From positions 558,001 to 622,000 of the forward strand of contig NZ_FOLN01000003.1 of assembly GCF_900112395.1 (NCBI RefSeq): 64,000 nucleotides of DNA, read 5' to 3'. Of the stretch, positions 33,703 through 42,467 are shown one piece after another (position 1 is the stretch's first letter; the number at the start of each line of letters is the position of its first letter). A program made the position numbers and the translations under genes. Under the pieces are notes generated by a model, which saw only the letters and a program-made list of their open reading frames with translations, made no database searches and was not told where the DNA came from. The DNA comes from Algibacter lectus. Lineage in GTDB: Bacteria > Bacteroidota > Bacteroidia > Flavobacteriales > Flavobacteriaceae.

Positions 33703-34584
33703 ATGAACCATAAAGCAGGTTTTGTAAATATTATTGGTAATCCAAACGTTGGAAAATCAACACTAATGAATGCCTTTATAGGTGAAAAATTATCTATCAT
33801 CACTTCTAAGGCACAAACTACACGCCATAGAATTTTAGGTATTGTAAATGGAGACGATTTTCAGGTTGTATTAAGTGATACTCCTGGTATTATTAAGCCA
33901 GCTTACGAGTTGCAAGAATCTATGATGGGGTTTGTAAAATCGGCCTTTGAAGATGCGGATATATTAATTTATATGGTAGAAATTGGAGAACAAGCTTTAA
34001 AAGATGAAGCATTCTTTAATAAAATTAAAGCGTCTAAAATCCCTGTTTTATTACTTTTGAATAAAATTGATATATCAGATCAGGAACAATTAGAGACTCA
34101 AGTGCAACTTTGGGCAGAGAAAGTGCCAAATGCAGAAATTATTCCTATTTCGGCTTTACAAGGTTTTCAAGTGAAAGAAGTATTTCATAGAATTATCGAG
34201 TTATTGCCAGAATCTCCAGCCTTTTATCCAAAAGATCAATTAACGGATAAACCAGAGCGTTTCTTTATAAATGAAACTATTCGCGAAAAAATCCTTCTTC
34301 ATTACAAAAAAGAAATTCCTTATGCTGTAGAAATAGAAACAGAGGAGTTTTTCGAGGAAGAAAAAATTATTAGAATGCGATCTGTAATTATGGTAGAGCG
34401 CGAAACTCAAAAAGGTATCATAATTGGCCATAAAGGCACAGCTTTAAAACGCGTAGGTGTAGAAGCTAGAAAAGATTTAGAAAAGTTTTTCGGTAAACAA
34501 ATTCACTTAGAACTGTATGTAAAAGTGAATAAAAACTGGAGAAGTAACCAAAAGCAGTTAAGACGTTTTGGATATAACCAGTAA
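33703..34584 (+). CDS. era: GTPase Era
   Basis: This essential GTPase assists 16S rRNA maturation and small-subunit assembly. It has G1 GNPNVGKST (about residues 12-20), G3 DTPGI, G4 NKID and a C-terminal KH domain (about 210-285). The KH domain has GIIIGHKGTALKRVGVEAR and the ending NWRSNQKQLRRFGY. Length 293 is normal. The ATG at 33703 is chosen; the open frame extends back to a TTG at 33679 inside the presumed promoter. Confidence 0.97.
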   Translation: MNHKAGFVNIIGNPNVGKSTLMNAFIGEKLSIITSKAQTTRHRILGIVNGDDFQVVLSDTPGIIKPAYELQESMMGFVKSAFEDADILIYMVEIGEQALKDEAFFNKIKASKIPVLLLLNKIDISDQEQLETQVQLWAEKVPNAEIIPISALQGFQVKEVFHRIIELLPESPAFYPKDQLTDKPERFFINETIREKILLHYKKEIPYAVEIETEEFFEEEKIIRMRSVIMVERETQKGIIIGHKGTALKRVGVEARKDLEKFFGKQIHLELYVKVNKNWRSNQKQLRRFGYNQ

Positions 34585-34694
34585 AAAAAACTAACGTTAT
34601 CTTTTTAATTAGGTAACCTTTAGTTAAAACTTGAGTCGCATCTTTGTACCATTCAAAAAATTGGTATTTTGAAAAGTTTGAGTTAGTTTAGTTT

Positions 34695-34729
34695 AAAAGC
34701 TTTGGTTGGTAGCAATTAGAGCTTTTTTT
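34695..34729 (+). terminator. Probable terminator of era
   Basis: AAAAGCT (34695-34701) pairs with AGCTTTT (34720-34726) around an 18-base loop and continues into T. It touches the stop codon of the convergent gene at 34728. Confidence 0.6.
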
Positions 34730-35225
34730 ATGCCTTACAAATACTATTCATAAAATTGTATAAGGCATTCATTTCTTTTTGGTTAGAAAATTTACTCACT
34801 CTACCAGCAAAGTATAATGCAAACCAAATTCCTGTTAAAACAACCAACCCTATTATTTGCGTTTGGTAAGAGGCTTTTAAAGCCCAATTGCTATAAGCCC
34901 AAATGCTAAACACAATAAAAAGCATAGCAACGGCAAAATGAAAAAACATAAACATAGTCCAAACGGTTGGACTTGGCCCAAACAAACCACGTAATAAACA
35001 GTTGTTTTCATCGACTTCATTAATCTCTAAATGTAGTTGCGGTGACCAAAAATGTTGTTTTTCTTTAGGAAGTTTGATAAATACATGATCGTCAACTGTA
35101 GATACAATAAAATCAGACTGTAGGGTCCTGCTGTCTTCAAAGTCCTTTAAAACCGAGGTATTTGTTCTTGGTAGTTGCATTTTAAACCGAGGTCTAAGTA
35201 CAATTTCGTTTAGTGGTGTATTCAT
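34728..35225 (-). CDS. Uncharacterised protein with two membrane segments
   Basis: The protein has 165 residues. The N-terminal 85 residues are soluble and beta-rich (FIVSTVDDHVFIKLPKE, SPQLHLEINEVDEN, LLRGLFGPSPTVWTMFMFFH). Two hydrophobic helices follow at about 92-110 and 121-140. The C-terminal tail has a YNFMNSICK ending. No family or catalytic motif is recognised. It is conserved between era and der in flavobacteria as far as I recall, and has no G-motifs, so any GTP-binding label would be wrong. It is divergent from der. Confidence 0.75.
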   Translation of the reverse strand: MNTPLNEIVLRPRFKMQLPRTNTSVLKDFEDSRTLQSDFIVSTVDDHVFIKLPKEKQHFWSPQLHLEINEVDENNCLLRGLFGPSPTVWTMFMFFHFAVAMLFIVFSIWAYSNWALKASYQTQIIGLVVLTGIWFALYFAGRVSKFSNQKEMNALYNFMNSICKA

Positions 35226-35274
35226 AATTAATTCATTAGGAAAGTAAAATACTCTTTTCTATCGAACTAAACAC

Positions 35275-35282
35275 TATATTTG
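35275..35282 (+). promoter_or_regulatory. Probable -7 box for der
   Basis: TATATTTG matches TAnnTTTG and lies 40 bases before the der start at 35323. The -33 region (CTTTTC) is only a partial match. Confidence 0.5.
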
Positions 35283-35322
35283 CAGCCGCTTACAGGATAT
35301 GTAATGCATAAAAACAAAACTT

Positions 35323-36627
35323 ATGAGTAATATAGTAGCAATAGTAGGAAGACCAAATGTTGGCAAATCAACTTTTTTCAATCGTTTAATACAACGCCGT
35401 GAGGCTATTGTAGATGCCGTTAGTGGTGTTACAAGAGATCGCCATTACGGTAAAAGTGACTGGAACGGTAAAGAATTTTCGTTAATTGATACCGGCGGAT
35501 ACGTTTTAGGTAGTGATGATGTTTTTGAAGCAGAAATTGATAAACAAGTTGAATTAGCAATAGATGAAGCCGATGCCATTATTTTTATGGTAGATGTTGA
35601 AACTGGTGTTACTGGAATGGATGAGGATGTTGCAGAGTTGTTACGTAAAGTAAATAAACCTGTTTTTCTTGTTGTAAATAAAGTTGATAACGGTAAACGT
35701 GCTGCAGATGCTGTAGAGTTTTATTCTTTAGGTTTAGGTGAATATTTTACCATTGCAAGTATAAATGGTAGTGGAACCGGAGAGTTATTAGATGCTTTAG
35801 TTGAAGCTTTACCTGAAAAGGAAGAAGTAGAAGAGGAAGTATTACCTCGTTTTGCGGTAGTTGGCCGTCCTAATGCAGGAAAATCATCATTCATAAATGC
35901 TTTAATAGGAGAAGATAGATATATTGTTACAGATGTTGCAGGAACAACTCGTGATTCTATTGATACAAAATATAATCGTTTTGGATTTGAATTTAATTTA
36001 GTAGATACTGCTGGGATTAGAAGAAAATCTAAAGTGAAAGAAGATTTAGAGTTTTATTCTGTAATGCGATCTGTTCGTGCTATTGAACATGCCGATGTCT
36101 GTTTATTAGTTTTAGATGCCACTCGTGGTTTCGATGGTCAGGTTCAAAATATTTTTTGGCTAGCCCAAAGAAACAGAAAAGGTATTGTTATTCTTGTAAA
36201 TAAGTGGGATTTAGTAGAGAAAGACCACAAATCAATGAAAGAGTACGAGCGCGTTATTAAACAACAAATGGAGCCGTTTACAGATGTGCCTGTTGTTTTT
36301 ATTTCTGTATTAACAAAGCAACGTATTTTTAAAGCTATTGAAACGGCTGTTGAGGTTTACCATAACAGATCTAAAAAAATAAAAACAAGTAAGCTTAACG
36401 AGGTGTTTTTACCACTTATTGAAAACTATCCACCACCAGCATACAAAGCAAAATACGTTAAAATTAAATACATTATGCAGTTGCCAACACCGCAGCCGCA
36501 GTTTGCATTTTTCTGTAACTTGCCGCAATATGTAAAAGAACCTTATAAACGTTTTTTAGAAAATAAACTTCGTGAAAAGTTTGATTTTAAAGGCGTTCCA
36601 ATTAGTGTTTACATGCGTAAAAAGTAA
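35323..36627 (+). CDS. der: GTPase Der (EngA), tandem G domains
   Basis: This is a ribosome-assembly GTPase of the large subunit. The first G domain has GRPNVGKST (about 8-16), DTGG and NKVD. The second, from about residue 178, has [20 protein letters not shown] and NKWD. The C-terminal KH-like domain ends [15 protein letters not shown]. Length 434 is typical. It is followed 80 bases later by the M3 peptidase gene. Confidence 0.98.
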   Translation: MSNIVAIVGRPNVGKSTFFNRLIQRREAIVDAVSGVTRDRHYGKSDWNGKEFSLIDTGGYVLGSDDVFEAEIDKQVELAIDEADAIIFMVDVETGVTGMDEDVAELLRKVNKPVFLVVNKVDNGKRAADAVEFYSLGLGEYFTIASINGSGTGELLDALVEALPEKEEVEEEVLPRFAVVGRPNAGKSSFINALIGEDRYIVTDVAGTTRDSIDTKYNRFGFEFNLVDTAGIRRKSKVKEDLEFYSVMRSVRAIEHADVCLLVLDATRGFDGQVQNIFWLAQRNRKGIVILVNKWDLVEKDHKSMKEYERVIKQQMEPFTDVPVVFISVLTKQRIFKAIETAVEVYHNRSKKIKTSKLNEVFLPLIENYPPPAYKAKYVKIKYIMQLPTPQPQFAFFCNLPQYVKEPYKRFLENKLREKFDFKGVPISVYMRKK

Positions 36628-36707
36628 ATCAAAAAACTGATAATTTTATAGCGTTGTTTTTAGATTAAGTTATGTATTTTTATATACTAATAACTTAATC
36701 TAAAACA

Positions 36708-38828
36708 ATGATAAATCACCTTACAAAGCACCACGCTATATGCTTGGTTCTAGTTAATGTTGTCTTATTTTCTTGTACGTCTAAAACCAAAGAAAAAATA
36801 GATGAAATCCAGAATCCTTTAGTTCAAAAAAGTATATTACAATATCAGGCTCCTCAATTTGATTTAATTAAAGATGAAGATTTTGTGCCTGCTTTTAAAG
36901 AAGGTCTAAAAATACACGATTCTGAAATTGATGCGATAACCAACAATACAGAAGCTCCAACATTCGAAAATACCGTATTGGCACTCGAATTAAGTGGAGA
37001 GGTGTTGGATAGAGCAACAAATGTATTTTACAATCTTACAGGCTCTAGTACCAACCCTACATTACAAGCCATAGAGAAGGAGTATGCACCTATATTTTCT
37101 TCGCATTCCGATAATATTTATCTTAATTCTAAAATTTATAATCGTATAAAAGCATTAGATCTTTCAACCTTAAAGGGAGAAGATTTAAAGTTAGTCGATT
37201 ACTATTTAAAGCGTTTTGAAATGGCAGGCGCCAGTTTATCTAGTGAAGACAAGGAGAAGATGATGGAAATTAATAAAAAACTTTCCGTTTTAAAAACCGA
37301 GTTTAATAGTAGGTTGTTAAAAGCGCGTAAAGAAGCGGCTTTGGTTGTTGATACTGTTGAAGAATTAGATGGCTTAAGTTCTGATGATATTGAAAGAGCA
37401 AAGCTAAAAGCTGAAGAAGCTGGACTTGAAGGGAAATATGTTCTTGGATTGTCTAATACTACTCAGCAACCTTTGTTAGCGGTGCTAAAAAATAGAGAAA
37501 CCCGTAGAAAGTTATTTGAGGCTTCATTTACAAGAGCTGAAAAGAATAACGCTGCAGATACTAGGCAAGTTGTAGAAGAGATAGCGCTTTTACGTATGCA
37601 AAAAGCCCAATTAATGGGAAAGAAAAATTACGCAGAATGGAAACTTCAAAACCAAATGGCTAAAACTCCAGATCGTGCTTTAAATCTGTTATCAGAATTA
37701 GGCAAAGCATCCGTGGCTCAAGCAAAAAAAGAAGCTGCCAATATACAAAGTATTATAGATGCTCAAAATGGTGGTTTTAAATTAGAACCATGGGATTGGA
37801 GTTTTTATGCAGAACAAGTTAAAAAAGCTAAGTACGATTTAGATCAAAAAGAACTTGAACCTTATTTCGAATTAAATTCGGTTTTAGAGAATGGTGTGTT
37901 TTATGCTGCGGAACGTATGTATGGTATTACGTTTAAAAAACGTACAGATTTACCGGTTTACAATCCAGATGTTATTACTTATGAAGTTTTTGATAAAGAT
38001 GGGTCTAGCTTAGCATTGTACTACTTAGATTTTTACACACGCGACACTAAAAAAGGCGGTGCTTGGATGAATAGTTTTGTTAATCAGTCTCATTATTTAA
38101 AGCAAAAACCAGTAATTGTTAATGTATTTAATTACATAAAACCTACTGAAGGTAACCCCAGTTTAATAAGTTTCGATAATGTAACCACTATGTTTCATGA
38201 GTTTGGCCATACATTACATGGTTTATTTGCTAACCAACAATATGTGTCTTTATCTGGTACAAGCGTACCTAGAGATTATGTTGAATTTCCTTCTCAAATA
38301 AATGAGCACGCGGCTTTAGAGCCAGATGTTTTAAAAAACTACGCAATACATTACGAAACTAAAGAAACCATTCCTCAGGCTTTAATTGATAAGTTAATGA
38401 AGGCTGAAATGTTTAATAAAGGTTATGATGTAACAGAATTATTAGCAGCATCTGTTATTGATATGATGTGGCATACTGTAGAAAACGAAGCAGATTTTAA
38501 ACCTGTTTTAGAATTTGAAAAAGAAGCTTTAGCTAAAAATGGATTACTAGTAAGTGAAGTGCCTTCTAGATACCATACACCTTACTTTGCACATGTTTGG
38601 GGTAGTGGTTATTCTGCAGGATATTATGCTTACACGTGGAGTAAAACATTGGATTATAATACTTACGATTGGATTAAAGCAAACGGTGGTATGAATCGTG
38701 AAAACGGAGAACGTTTTAGAAAACATATATTATCTGTTGGTAATAGTGTTGACTTAAATAAAGCCTTTACCGATTTTGTTGGACATGATATGGAAGTGGA
38801 TGCTTACATTAATAATGTAGGCTTCTAA
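36708..38828 (+). CDS. M3 family metallopeptidase (peptidyl-dipeptidase Dcp type), lipoprotein
   Basis: The protein has 706 residues with a lipoprotein signal ending at the cysteine of VLFSCTSK. The zinc site is H497-E-F-G-H501 in MFHEFGHTLHGLF, with the downstream glutamate in FPSQINEHAALEPDVL. The typical Dcp C-terminal motif YHTPYFAHVWGSGYSAGYYAY is present. Dcp removes C-terminal dipeptides. Here the enzyme would be tethered in the cell envelope. Confidence 0.95.
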   Translation: MINHLTKHHAICLVLVNVVLFSCTSKTKEKIDEIQNPLVQKSILQYQAPQFDLIKDEDFVPAFKEGLKIHDSEIDAITNNTEAPTFENTVLALELSGEVLDRATNVFYNLTGSSTNPTLQAIEKEYAPIFSSHSDNIYLNSKIYNRIKALDLSTLKGEDLKLVDYYLKRFEMAGASLSSEDKEKMMEINKKLSVLKTEFNSRLLKARKEAALVVDTVEELDGLSSDDIERAKLKAEEAGLEGKYVLGLSNTTQQPLLAVLKNRETRRKLFEASFTRAEKNNAADTRQVVEEIALLRMQKAQLMGKKNYAEWKLQNQMAKTPDRALNLLSELGKASVAQAKKEAANIQSIIDAQNGGFKLEPWDWSFYAEQVKKAKYDLDQKELEPYFELNSVLENGVFYAAERMYGITFKKRTDLPVYNPDVITYEVFDKDGSSLALYYLDFYTRDTKKGGAWMNSFVNQSHYLKQKPVIVNVFNYIKPTEGNPSLISFDNVTTMFHEFGHTLHGLFANQQYVSLSGTSVPRDYVEFPSQINEHAALEPDVLKNYAIHYETKETIPQALIDKLMKAEMFNKGYDVTELLAASVIDMMWHTVENEADFKPVLEFEKEALAKNGLLVSEVPSRYHTPYFAHVWGSGYSAGYYAYTWSKTLDYNTYDWIKANGGMNRENGERFRKHILSVGNSVDLNKAFTDFVGHDMEVDAYINNVGF

Positions 38829-38861
38829 AATAAGTAGATTAATTTTTTTTAATAAATATAG

Positions 38862-38898
38862 AAAAGGAGGGCGTTAATAAATGCCTTCCTTTTTTTTA
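38862..38898. terminator. Terminator between convergent M3 and TPM genes
   Basis: AAAAGGAGGGC (38862-38872) pairs with GCCTTCCTTTT (from 38883) with one wobble around a 10-base loop. A run of T follows on the plus strand, and the A-run allows weak use on the minus strand. Confidence 0.85.
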
Positions 38899-38908
38899 TG
38901 GTATAAAT

Positions 38909-39721
38909 TTACCAGCCACCAGAAGCACCGCCTCCACCAAAGCCTCCGCCACCGAAGCCTCCGCCAAAACCACCTCCGCTAGAGCTTCCGCCTCCAAAGC
39001 CACCACCAAAACCTCCAGAAGAGCCTCTTCGGTAGTTGCCACGGCCCATATTACTCAAAATAATAGCTTCGAGTATATCGGATCCTGCAGATCTATTTCC
39101 TCTGTTATTTCCACCGCCACCGCGATTGTTTTTGGAAATAGAGATAAGTATAACGATAAAAATAAATACCAATAGCATAATAAAACCAACAGGAATACCT
39201 TCTTGATTAGAAGCTTGTCTTGTTCCTTTGTATTCACCTGTTAGTACTTCAAAAATAGCATCGGCACCTTTGTTTAATCCACCGTAATAATCATTCTGTT
39301 TAAAATATGGAATAATATCAAGGTTAATAATTCTGTTAGACATCGCATCGGTTAGTAAATGCTCTACGCCGTAACCCGTGTTAATGGCAATACGTCTATC
39401 ATCACGAGCTAATAGAATAAGCACGCCGTTATCTTCTTTCGCTTGTCCAATTCCCCAGGCTTGTCCCCATTTAGCGCCTAAATAGTTAATGTTTTCACCT
39501 TCGGTGGAAGCAATAATAGCTACTACTATTTGGGTTGAAGTCGTGTCGGAATATTTTATAAGTTTTTGCTCTAAGTTGCTTTTTTGTGATGCACTTAAAA
39601 GATTGTAGTAGTCGTAAACACTCGTTTGAAAATCCGGTGTTTTAGGAATTTCATATTGTGCAAAAGAAAAGTTAGTGCATAAAAGTGTAGTGAGTAAAAC
39701 AACGAAAAAAAGATTTTTCAT
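38909..39721 (-). CDS. TPM domain protein with Gly/Ser-rich C-terminus (YgcG-like)
   Basis: The protein has about 270 residues. A signal peptide (MKNLFFVVLLTTLLCTNFSFAQ) precedes a TPM domain (about 25-165: QTSVYDYYNLLSASQKSNLE, QIVVAIIAS, NGVLILLARDDRRIAINTGYG). A hydrophobic segment (about 180-200) and a Gly/Ser/Phe-rich low-complexity tail follow. TPM proteins are known for photosystem repair in plants and for membrane roles in bacteria; the bacterial function is unclear. The start is the ATG at 39721, which gives the signal peptide; an upstream GTG at 39769 would not. It is third in the LemA operon. Confidence 0.88.
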   Translation of the reverse strand: MKNLFFVVLLTTLLCTNFSFAQYEIPKTPDFQTSVYDYYNLLSASQKSNLEQKLIKYSDTTSTQIVVAIIASTEGENINYLGAKWGQAWGIGQAKEDNGVLILLARDDRRIAINTGYGVEHLLTDAMSNRIINLDIIPYFKQNDYYGGLNKGADAIFEVLTGEYKGTRQASNQEGIPVGFIMLLVFIFIVILISISKNNRGGGGNNRGNRSAGSDILEAIILSNMGRGNYRRGSSGGFGGGFGGGSSSGGGFGGGFGGGGFGGGGASGGW

Positions 39722-39768
39722 TTTAAACTGCGACCGAATACTAGATGCTGAGTGCTGCATGTTTTTCA

Positions 39769-40209
39769 CTATCCTTTTGAGATTTCGTTAGATAATTCGT
39801 CGATATCATCATGTTTCCAAGGGAAAAAAGATTCTAACTGTTCGCCGGCTTTTTGAATACCTTCAATAATACCTTGCTTAAAATTACCAGATTTAAAGTG
39901 CGATTGCATCACATCTTTTGTGCTGTCCCAAAAGTTTTTTGGAACAACTTTGTTTATACCTTCATCACCATAAATTACAAACGTTTTATCATCTATGGCG
40001 ACGTAAATAAGTACACCGTTTTGCAATTTTGTGTTGTCCATTTTTAAATAATGAAACACTTCTAAAGCTCGATGTGCAGCATCGCCATTAGAAGTGTTTT
40101 CAATATGAACTCTTATTTCTCCAGATGTATTTAATTCGGCTAAACGAATAGCTTCAACAATGTCTTGTTCTTCTTCGCTTGTTAAAAATGCTTCAACTTT
40201 ATTAGACAT
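39769..40209 (-). CDS. TPM domain protein, cytoplasmic or non-secreted
   Basis: The protein has 146 residues with no signal peptide. A single TPM domain shows AIRLAELNTSGEIRVHIEN, RALEVFHYLKMDNTKLQNGV and LIYVAIDDKTFVIYGDEGIN. It ends with a charged tail. It lies 49 bases after lemA and 47 bases before the second, exported TPM gene. The LemA-TPM-TPM order is common in Bacteroidota and suggests one functional unit at the membrane. Confidence 0.9.
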   Translation of the reverse strand: MSNKVEAFLTSEEEQDIVEAIRLAELNTSGEIRVHIENTSNGDAAHRALEVFHYLKMDNTKLQNGVLIYVAIDDKTFVIYGDEGINKVVPKNFWDSTKDVMQSHFKSGNFKQGIIEGIQKAGEQLESFFPWKHDDIDELSNEISKG

Positions 40210-40258
40210 GCTCGTTTTGTTTACTTTGGTGAAATATTAAATATAATAGATGCGTTTA

Positions 40259-40852
40259 TTAGAATTCAAAGTCTACGTCTGGCGCTTTTTCACTTCCAGC
40301 TTCAGCTTTGAAATAATTTAATGGTTCAAAATTGAATAAACCTGCTAATATGGAATTAGGAAACGTTTTAATATGCATATTGTATGGCTCTACGGTTTCG
40401 TTAAAGCGATCTCTAGCAACGTTAATTCTGTTTTCTGTACCTTCTAATTGACTTTGTAATTCTAAAAAGTTTTGATTTGCTTTTAAATCAGGATAGCGCT
40501 CTACAGTTACTAATAAACTTTTTAAAGCTCCAGATAAGCCGCCTTGTGCTTGGTTGAATTTTGCTAATTGTTCCGGTGTAATATTTGTTGGGTCTATAGT
40601 AATAGAAGTTGCTTTAGCTCGTGCTTCTATAACGGCTTGTAATGTCCCTTTTTCAAAATCGGCTGCACCTTGTACTGTTTTTACTAAGTTGCCAATTAAA
40701 TCGTTTCTACGTTGGTAGCTACTTTCTACATTTGCCCAAGTTTTAGTTGCTGTTTCTTTTAAAGTTACAGCGGTATTGTTAAATCCTTTACCCCAAGAGT
40801 ATGCGCCAATGGCAAGAATTGCAATTATAATTAATGGTAAAAATTTTTTCAT
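40259..40852 (-). CDS. LemA family protein
   Basis: The protein has 197 residues. One N-terminal transmembrane segment (FLPLIIIAILAIGAYSWG) precedes a helical domain with the family signatures VESSYQRRNDLIGNLVKTVQG, RYPDLKANQNFLELQSQLEGTENRI and ARDRFNETVEPYNMHIKTFPN. The function of LemA is unknown; it is a membrane protein with a soluble helical bundle. It is the first gene of the LemA-TPM-TPM operon. Confidence 0.96.
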   Translation of the reverse strand: MKKFLPLIIIAILAIGAYSWGKGFNNTAVTLKETATKTWANVESSYQRRNDLIGNLVKTVQGAADFEKGTLQAVIEARAKATSITIDPTNITPEQLAKFNQAQGGLSGALKSLLVTVERYPDLKANQNFLELQSQLEGTENRINVARDRFNETVEPYNMHIKTFPNSILAGLFNFEPLNYFKAEAGSEKAPDVDFEF

Positions 40853-40970
40853 GATAAAATAATTTGAATGTTGATTTTAGTTCTCAATATGTTAGACCCA
40901 ATATTTCTTAAAAAGTTACTGTTTTAAGAAATAAAATTTAGTTTAACTTCAGTACATCTTTAGTTGAAAC

Positions 40971-41300
40971 TTAAAGATGTTCTTTTATTTTGATAAGTTG
41001 CGTTTTAATATTCTCTAAAGTATTAATAATTTCAAAGTTGCTTAGTGCTTCTTTTTTTTCTTCCTTTAAATGTGTTTTCGCACCTTCTAGCGTAAAGCCT
41101 CGCTCTTTCACCAAATGATAGATAAATTTTAAGTTTTTAACATCTTCTGGTGTAAATTTACGGTTGCCTTTTGCATTTTTTTTAGGTTTAAGGACATCAA
41201 ATTCTTTTTCCCAAAAACGTATTAAAGAGGTGTTCACGCCAAAGGCTTTGGCCACTTCTCCAATAGCATAGTATCGCTTTTCTGGTAAATCTATATGCAT
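40971..41300 (-). CDS. MerR-type transcriptional regulator, short
   Basis: The protein has 109 residues: a MerR winged helix-turn-helix (YYAIGEVAKAFGVNTSLIRFW, FDVLKPKKNAKGNRKFT) and a short coiled-coil C-terminus without an effector domain. It lacks the N-terminal metal-binding cysteines of metal sensors. Its ATG overlaps the last base of the M23 stop codon (TAATG), so it is translationally coupled to that peptidase gene. Target genes are unknown. Confidence 0.93.
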   Translation of the reverse strand: MHIDLPEKRYYAIGEVAKAFGVNTSLIRFWEKEFDVLKPKKNAKGNRKFTPEDVKNLKFIYHLVKERGFTLEGAKTHLKEEKKEALSNFEIINTLENIKTQLIKIKEHL

Positions 41301-42271
41301 TAATCTAAAGATTGATTTTCTAATGAAGCGTGTTCTAAAAGTTTACTGTATTCTTCCGCAGTTAAACTTCCGTAGTAGAAGTTCATTGGGTTTATGCGGT
41401 CGCCGTCTTTAAAAATTTCGTAATGTAAATGTGGTGCTTCCGATCGTCCAGTACTACCAACAAATCCAATTAAATCACCACGTTGTACTTTTTGATTTTT
41501 TCGCACATTGTATTTGTATAAATGCGCATATAAACTAATGTATCCAAAGCCATGATCTATTCTAATATGGTTTCCATAACCTGTAGATCCAGAATCTGCA
41601 CGAACCACAATACCATCACCTGAAGCGTAAACAGGCGTGCCACGTGGAGCTGTAAAATCCATACCCCAGTGCATTTTTCGAGCCTTTGTAAAAGGATCCG
41701 ATCTCATACCATAACCAGAGGCCATACGTTTCAAATCTTTGTTATTCACGGGCTGAATAGCTGGTATTGCTGCTAGCAGTTTTTCTTTTTCTTTAGCAAG
41801 TACAGCAATTTCATCTAGCGATTTAGATTGCACAACAATTTGCTTTTGTAAAATATCTAAACGCTTATTACTTTCAATAATAAGTTTAGAGTTATCAAAG
41901 CCTTCTAAGTTTTTATATCTGTTAATTCCACCAAAACCAGCGCGTCGTTGTGCTTCCGGAATTGGGTTAGCTTCAAAATAAACACGATAAATATTGTTGT
42001 CTCTATCGGCAACATTAGCCAAAACGTTTTCGGCTTCGTTCATTTTTTTATTCAGCAATTCATACTGCAATTGCATGTTATGTAATTCTCTTGCGAGAGA
42101 CCGTTCTTTGGGCGATTCTACGTATTGACTTGCTATAAAAACGAACAAAAAACCAAAGAGTGCCGATGCTAAAATAAACATAAAAGCATACTTAAACGTC
42201 GTTCTTTTTCGGCGCTCAATCTTTCTGTAAGAAAGTGAATCAGAATCGTAATAATATTTTACCTTACTCAT
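41300..42271 (-). CDS. M23 family peptidoglycan endopeptidase, membrane-anchored
   Basis: The protein has 323 residues. A cytoplasmic basic N-terminus (RKIERRKRTTFKYAF) is followed by one transmembrane segment (about 29-48) and a periplasmic coiled coil (about 55-165). The LytM/M23 domain spans about 180-300, with zinc ligands in MHWGMDFTAP (HxxxD) and HLHYEIF (HxH) and YGNHIRIDHGFGYISLYAHL between. It cuts peptide cross-links in the cell wall. It is upstream of and coupled to the MerR gene. Confidence 0.95.
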   Translation of the reverse strand: MSKVKYYYDSDSLSYRKIERRKRTTFKYAFMFILASALFGFLFVFIASQYVESPKERSLARELHNMQLQYELLNKKMNEAENVLANVADRDNNIYRVYFEANPIPEAQRRAGFGGINRYKNLEGFDNSKLIIESNKRLDILQKQIVVQSKSLDEIAVLAKEKEKLLAAIPAIQPVNNKDLKRMASGYGMRSDPFTKARKMHWGMDFTAPRGTPVYASGDGIVVRADSGSTGYGNHIRIDHGFGYISLYAHLYKYNVRKNQKVQRGDLIGFVGSTGRSEAPHLHYEIFKDGDRINPMNFYYGSLTAEEYSKLLEHASLENQSLD

Positions 42272-42467
42272 TACTATTTTTATACTATTTTTGCGCTTTA
42301 CAATTTTTGTTTCAGTGCTTTAAATTTTAAAAGCAGAACGAACAAAGCTAATCATTTATTATTAATAGAATAATAAAACCGCTGTTTGTAGTTTTTTTAA
42401 CTGAAAAGTAAAGATAAAAATTGTTTTGTAATTAATAGAAAATAACTGAAAAGAGAATATTTTATAT

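Noticed and set aside
38915-39010. Repetitive GGxGGxxF-coding stretch considered as a repeat array
   Set aside because: It is the Gly-rich tail of the TPM protein in frame; there are no spacers or constant repeats as in CRISPR.
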